Positions 61,985 through 64,000 of a stretch of DNA of 64,000 bases are shown one piece after another; within the stretch, counting starts at the first letter, position 1; each line of letters begins with the position of its first letter. The DNA comes from Chersky-840 sp963764205. GTDB taxonomy: Bacteria > Actinomycetota > Acidimicrobiia > Acidimicrobiales > UBA8190. Both the position numbers and the translations under genes were made by a program. The notes beneath the pieces were generated by a model. It was given only the letters and a program-made list of their open reading frames with translations, searched no databases and was not told the origin of the DNA. The stretch spans positions 744,001 to 808,000 of the forward strand of contig CAVXRN010000002.1 of the NCBI GenBank assembly GCA_963764205.1, written 5' to 3'.

Positions 61985-64000
61985 TCAGACGCTGCGCACG
62001 TGCTTGCCCCGTCGTCGCGTCCGGGGCCCGGAGGGGTCACCCGCGTCGACGGGCTCCTCGCGTTGTCGGTCGTCGTGGGACGCGACGCGCCGGGCGCGTC
62101 GGTCCCGCACCTCCTGGACGAGCGCGTCGGCACCGAGCGCCGCCACCGCGGTCCACGCCAACAGGTTCGACACCCCGAAGTGCGTGGGCCACCCGAACTC
62201 GGCGACGTAGTGCGACGAGCCCTGGCTCCTGGTCACGATCCAGTCCATCGCGACGAGCAGCCCCACCGACCCCAGCGCCAAGACGCCTCTCCCGTAGGCG
62301 ACCGCCAGGGCGACGAAGGTCGCCAGCGCCACGGGGACGCCGGCTCCGGGGGCCACGATGGCCGCCGCCACCGCGCCGACGCCGATCGACGTCACCACGA
62401 CGACCGCCCACCGCGGGCGCGTCCCCGACGATCGCCACGGGGCGCCCAGCGACACGCCGCTCTCGGCGCGCGCCGCGTCGTCGCGGTCCGAGACGGTCTC
62501 GGGACCGGCGCGGCGGCGACGTCGACGTGGCCACAGGCCCACCACGAGGCACACGACGATGCTCGCGGCCGAGGCCGCCAGCGCCACCCACACCAGGCGT
62601 TGCGGCGTCCAGGTCAAGGTGATGACCATGGAGCGGCCCGGCGTCGCGGGCGTGACGAGCCACCCGTTGGCGTACCCGTCGATGAGCTGGGGCGCCCCGA
62701 GGTCGCGGCCGTTGGAGGTGGTGGCATGCCAGCCGGCGTTGGTGCTCTGGCCCAGGACCATCCAGAAGGGCTCGGTGGGATCGTGGACGACGACGGTGGC
62801 CGACGTCGTGGACGAGCGGACGACGGTCATCGTGGGCGCCGCGCCCGACTCGGTTGGCTGGGCGCGCCCCGACGCCGCGACCGGGAGCGCGCCCCCACCG
62901 GGAGCGGAGTCGAGGACGACGCTGTCGACGTCGAGGTCGACGCCCGGGGGGAACCCGGGCTGGGTCTGCACTTCGTGGGGGCCCGCGCCGAGCGTGATGC
63001 CGTTGGCCGCGGTGCCGCAACCCCGGAGCTCGAGGCTGCCGAGCGTGCTCGCCGACGCGGTGGTGCCGCTGACCGAGACCGGGACCGGCCGGCCGTCCAC
63101 GCTCAGCAGGTCACTGCGACAGGGCGCGGGGAGCTGTGTCGGCGCGGGCACGGCGCGGGGCATCCCGGGGATGTCCATCTCGGCGATGCCGATGGGCAGC
63201 GCCACCTGGGTGTCGGAGTAGTAGTCCCGGTCGGTGACCGTCCGCACCGTGTTGAAGGTCACCCGCACGTCGGCGCCGGTCAGGGCGGGGAAGTCGACCG
63301 TCACGTTCTGCGTCGCCCACGGCTGGGCCTCGTCGGCCAGCGGGGGGAGCGCCACGGTGCGGCTCACGCCGCCGGCGCGCACGGTCACCGAGGTGGGCAC
63401 CGAGTGCCGACCGTCGGTCACGACCGCCATCGACAGGTGGTCGAACGTGATGGGGTGGTCGAGGTTGTAGTCGAGCCAGTTGCCGGCTTGCGGCCCGAGA
63501 CCGGGGCTCCACACCGTGGCCAGGTTGCCGTCGAGCGTCGCGGAGGTCCTGTCCTGCACGTCACCGGGAAGGCGCCCCGAGGAGTACGCGGCTCTGATCC
63601 CCGGGACCGTCGTGCCGAGCAACGTGTCGAGCACGTCGTCGGGGACCAACGACGAGAGCTCGGCCGTCCCGCTCACCGAGAAGGTTCGGGCCGTGGGGAG
63701 CGTGAAGGTGCGGTCGATGGCGATCTCGGGATCGGTGGCGGGGGGCACCGGCGAGGCGGTCTCTCTCGTCATGATGATCGTGAGCCGGTGCGACGCCGAA
63801 GAGGCTCCCGCCGCAGTGAGAAGGTCCTCGGGCATGCGAAGCACCTCCTGGGCCTGTTGCCCGGGAATGCGCACCTCGGCGAAGCCGACACCGGACTTCC
63901 CGTCGTAGGACTTCTCGACGCCGGTGTTGGTGGCGTCGATCGTGATCGTGAGCGTGGTGAAGCGCCGCGTGGGGAAGGCCACGGTCTGGCCCGTCGCCGT
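61985..64000 (-). CDS. AftD-like protein, C-terminal part (5' end outside window)
   Basis: The frame is open to the window's end; 671 residues are visible. They match the second half of the giant protein at 44725-49219: RFTTLTITIDATN, SGRLPGDVQDRTSATLDGN, PIGIAEMDIPG, LDSAPGGG, ANGWLVTPAT and a final group of helices with a basic tail. The discoidin-like regions probably bind glycan outside the membrane. It is the second AftD-type protein of the island and the N-terminal catalytic half should lie beyond 64000. Confidence 0.82.
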   Translation of the reverse strand, partial: TATGQTVAFPTRRFTTLTITIDATNTGVEKSYDGKSGVGFAEVRIPGQQAQEVLRMPEDLLTAAGASSASHRLTIIMTRETASPVPPATDPEIAIDRTFTLPTARTFSVSGTAELSSLVPDDVLDTLLGTTVPGIRAAYSSGRLPGDVQDRTSATLDGNLATVWSPGLGPQAGNWLDYNLDHPITFDHLSMAVVTDGRHSVPTSVTVRAGGVSRTVALPPLADEAQPWATQNVTVDFPALTGADVRVTFNTVRTVTDRDYYSDTQVALPIGIAEMDIPGMPRAVPAPTQLPAPCRSDLLSVDGRPVPVSVSGTTASASTLGSLELRGCGTAANGITLGAGPHEVQTQPGFPPGVDLDVDSVVLDSAPGGGALPVAASGRAQPTESGAAPTMTVVRSSTTSATVVVHDPTEPFWMVLGQSTNAGWHATTSNGRDLGAPQLIDGYANGWLVTPATPGRSMVITLTWTPQRLVWVALAASAASIVVCLVVGLWPRRRRRRAGPETVSDRDDAARAESGVSLGAPWRSSGTRPRWAVVVVTSIGVGAVAAAIVAPGAGVPVALATFVALAVAYGRGVLALGSVGLLVAMDWIVTRSQGSSHYVAEFGWPTHFGVSNLLAWTAVAALGADALVQEVRDRRARRVASHDDRQREEPVDAGDPSGPRTRRRGKHVRSV

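Overview
The window is about 64 kb of very GC-rich DNA with frequent GTG/TTG starts and genes chained by ATGA or GTGA stop/start overlaps. It looks like a chromosomal segment of an actinobacterium. Pointers are two AftD-type arabinofuranosyltransferase-like proteins, WbbL-like GT2 enzymes, an LAxTG-type sorting signal, lipobox lipoproteins and several leaderless-type promoters (TAnnnT six or seven bases before the start codon). An Acidimicrobiia-like host is my guess and is not proven by the sequence. I saw no rRNA, tRNA, CRISPR array, insertion sequence or replication origin.

Almost everything from 1 to about 52.5 kb and from 58.2 kb to the end is a cell-surface glycan island. Layout: (1-7.3 kb, +) the end of a Wzt-like ABC exporter ATPase, a tandem GT2 protein, three sulfotransferase-fold proteins, a methyltransferase and a polyprenol-phosphate type GT2; (7.4-11.3 kb) an LAFTG surface protein, a YfhO-family membrane protein and a lipoprotein; (11.3-16.8 kb, -) a full set for GDP-D-glycero-D-manno-heptose (gmhA, gmhB, hddA, hddC) with an SDR and a transaldolase-methyltransferase fusion; (16.9-19.8 kb) a seven-repeat membrane-anchored protein, a glycosyltransferase and a fourth sulfotransferase; (19.8-28.3 kb, -) a seven-gene run with a lipid-linked sugar-phosphate transferase, DegT aminotransferase, GNAT acetyltransferase, YfhO protein and glycosyltransferases; (28.4-35.4 kb) a fifth sulfotransferase and six glycosyltransferases; (35.5-44.7 kb, mainly +) two methyltransferases, UDP-sulfoquinovose synthase, a third YfhO protein, a sixth sulfotransferase and glycosyltransferases; (44.7-52.5 kb) a giant AftD-like protein, a cationic-tailed lipoprotein and a large membrane protein; (52.5-57.8 kb) a non-glycan stretch with a PAS-GGDEF protein, LON-domain protein, SixA-like phosphatase and a spermidine-synthase-like membrane protein; (58.2-64 kb) a methyltransferase, a GT39-like protein, an acyltransferase and the C-terminal half of a second AftD-like protein.

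My reading is that nucleotide sugars (GDP-heptose, UDP-sulfoquinovose, an amino sugar) are made in the cytoplasm and assembled on polyprenyl lipid by GT2/GT4 enzymes. They would then be decorated by methyl, acetyl and sulfate groups, exported by the ABC transporter, and extended outside by the GT-C/YfhO/AftD membrane proteins. Six sulfotransferase-fold genes plus a sulfoquinovose synthase point to an unusually sulfur-rich, anionic surface glycan. No sulfate-activation gene is present in the window.

One caution applies to the whole annotation. Five genes are interrupted by a frameshift in mid-gene, one near its 3' end, and two more probably near their 5' ends. In every case the total length is 3n+1, meaning one extra base. 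A uniform +1 bias is more likely to be a systematic sequence error than eight independent pseudogenes, but the reads must decide.
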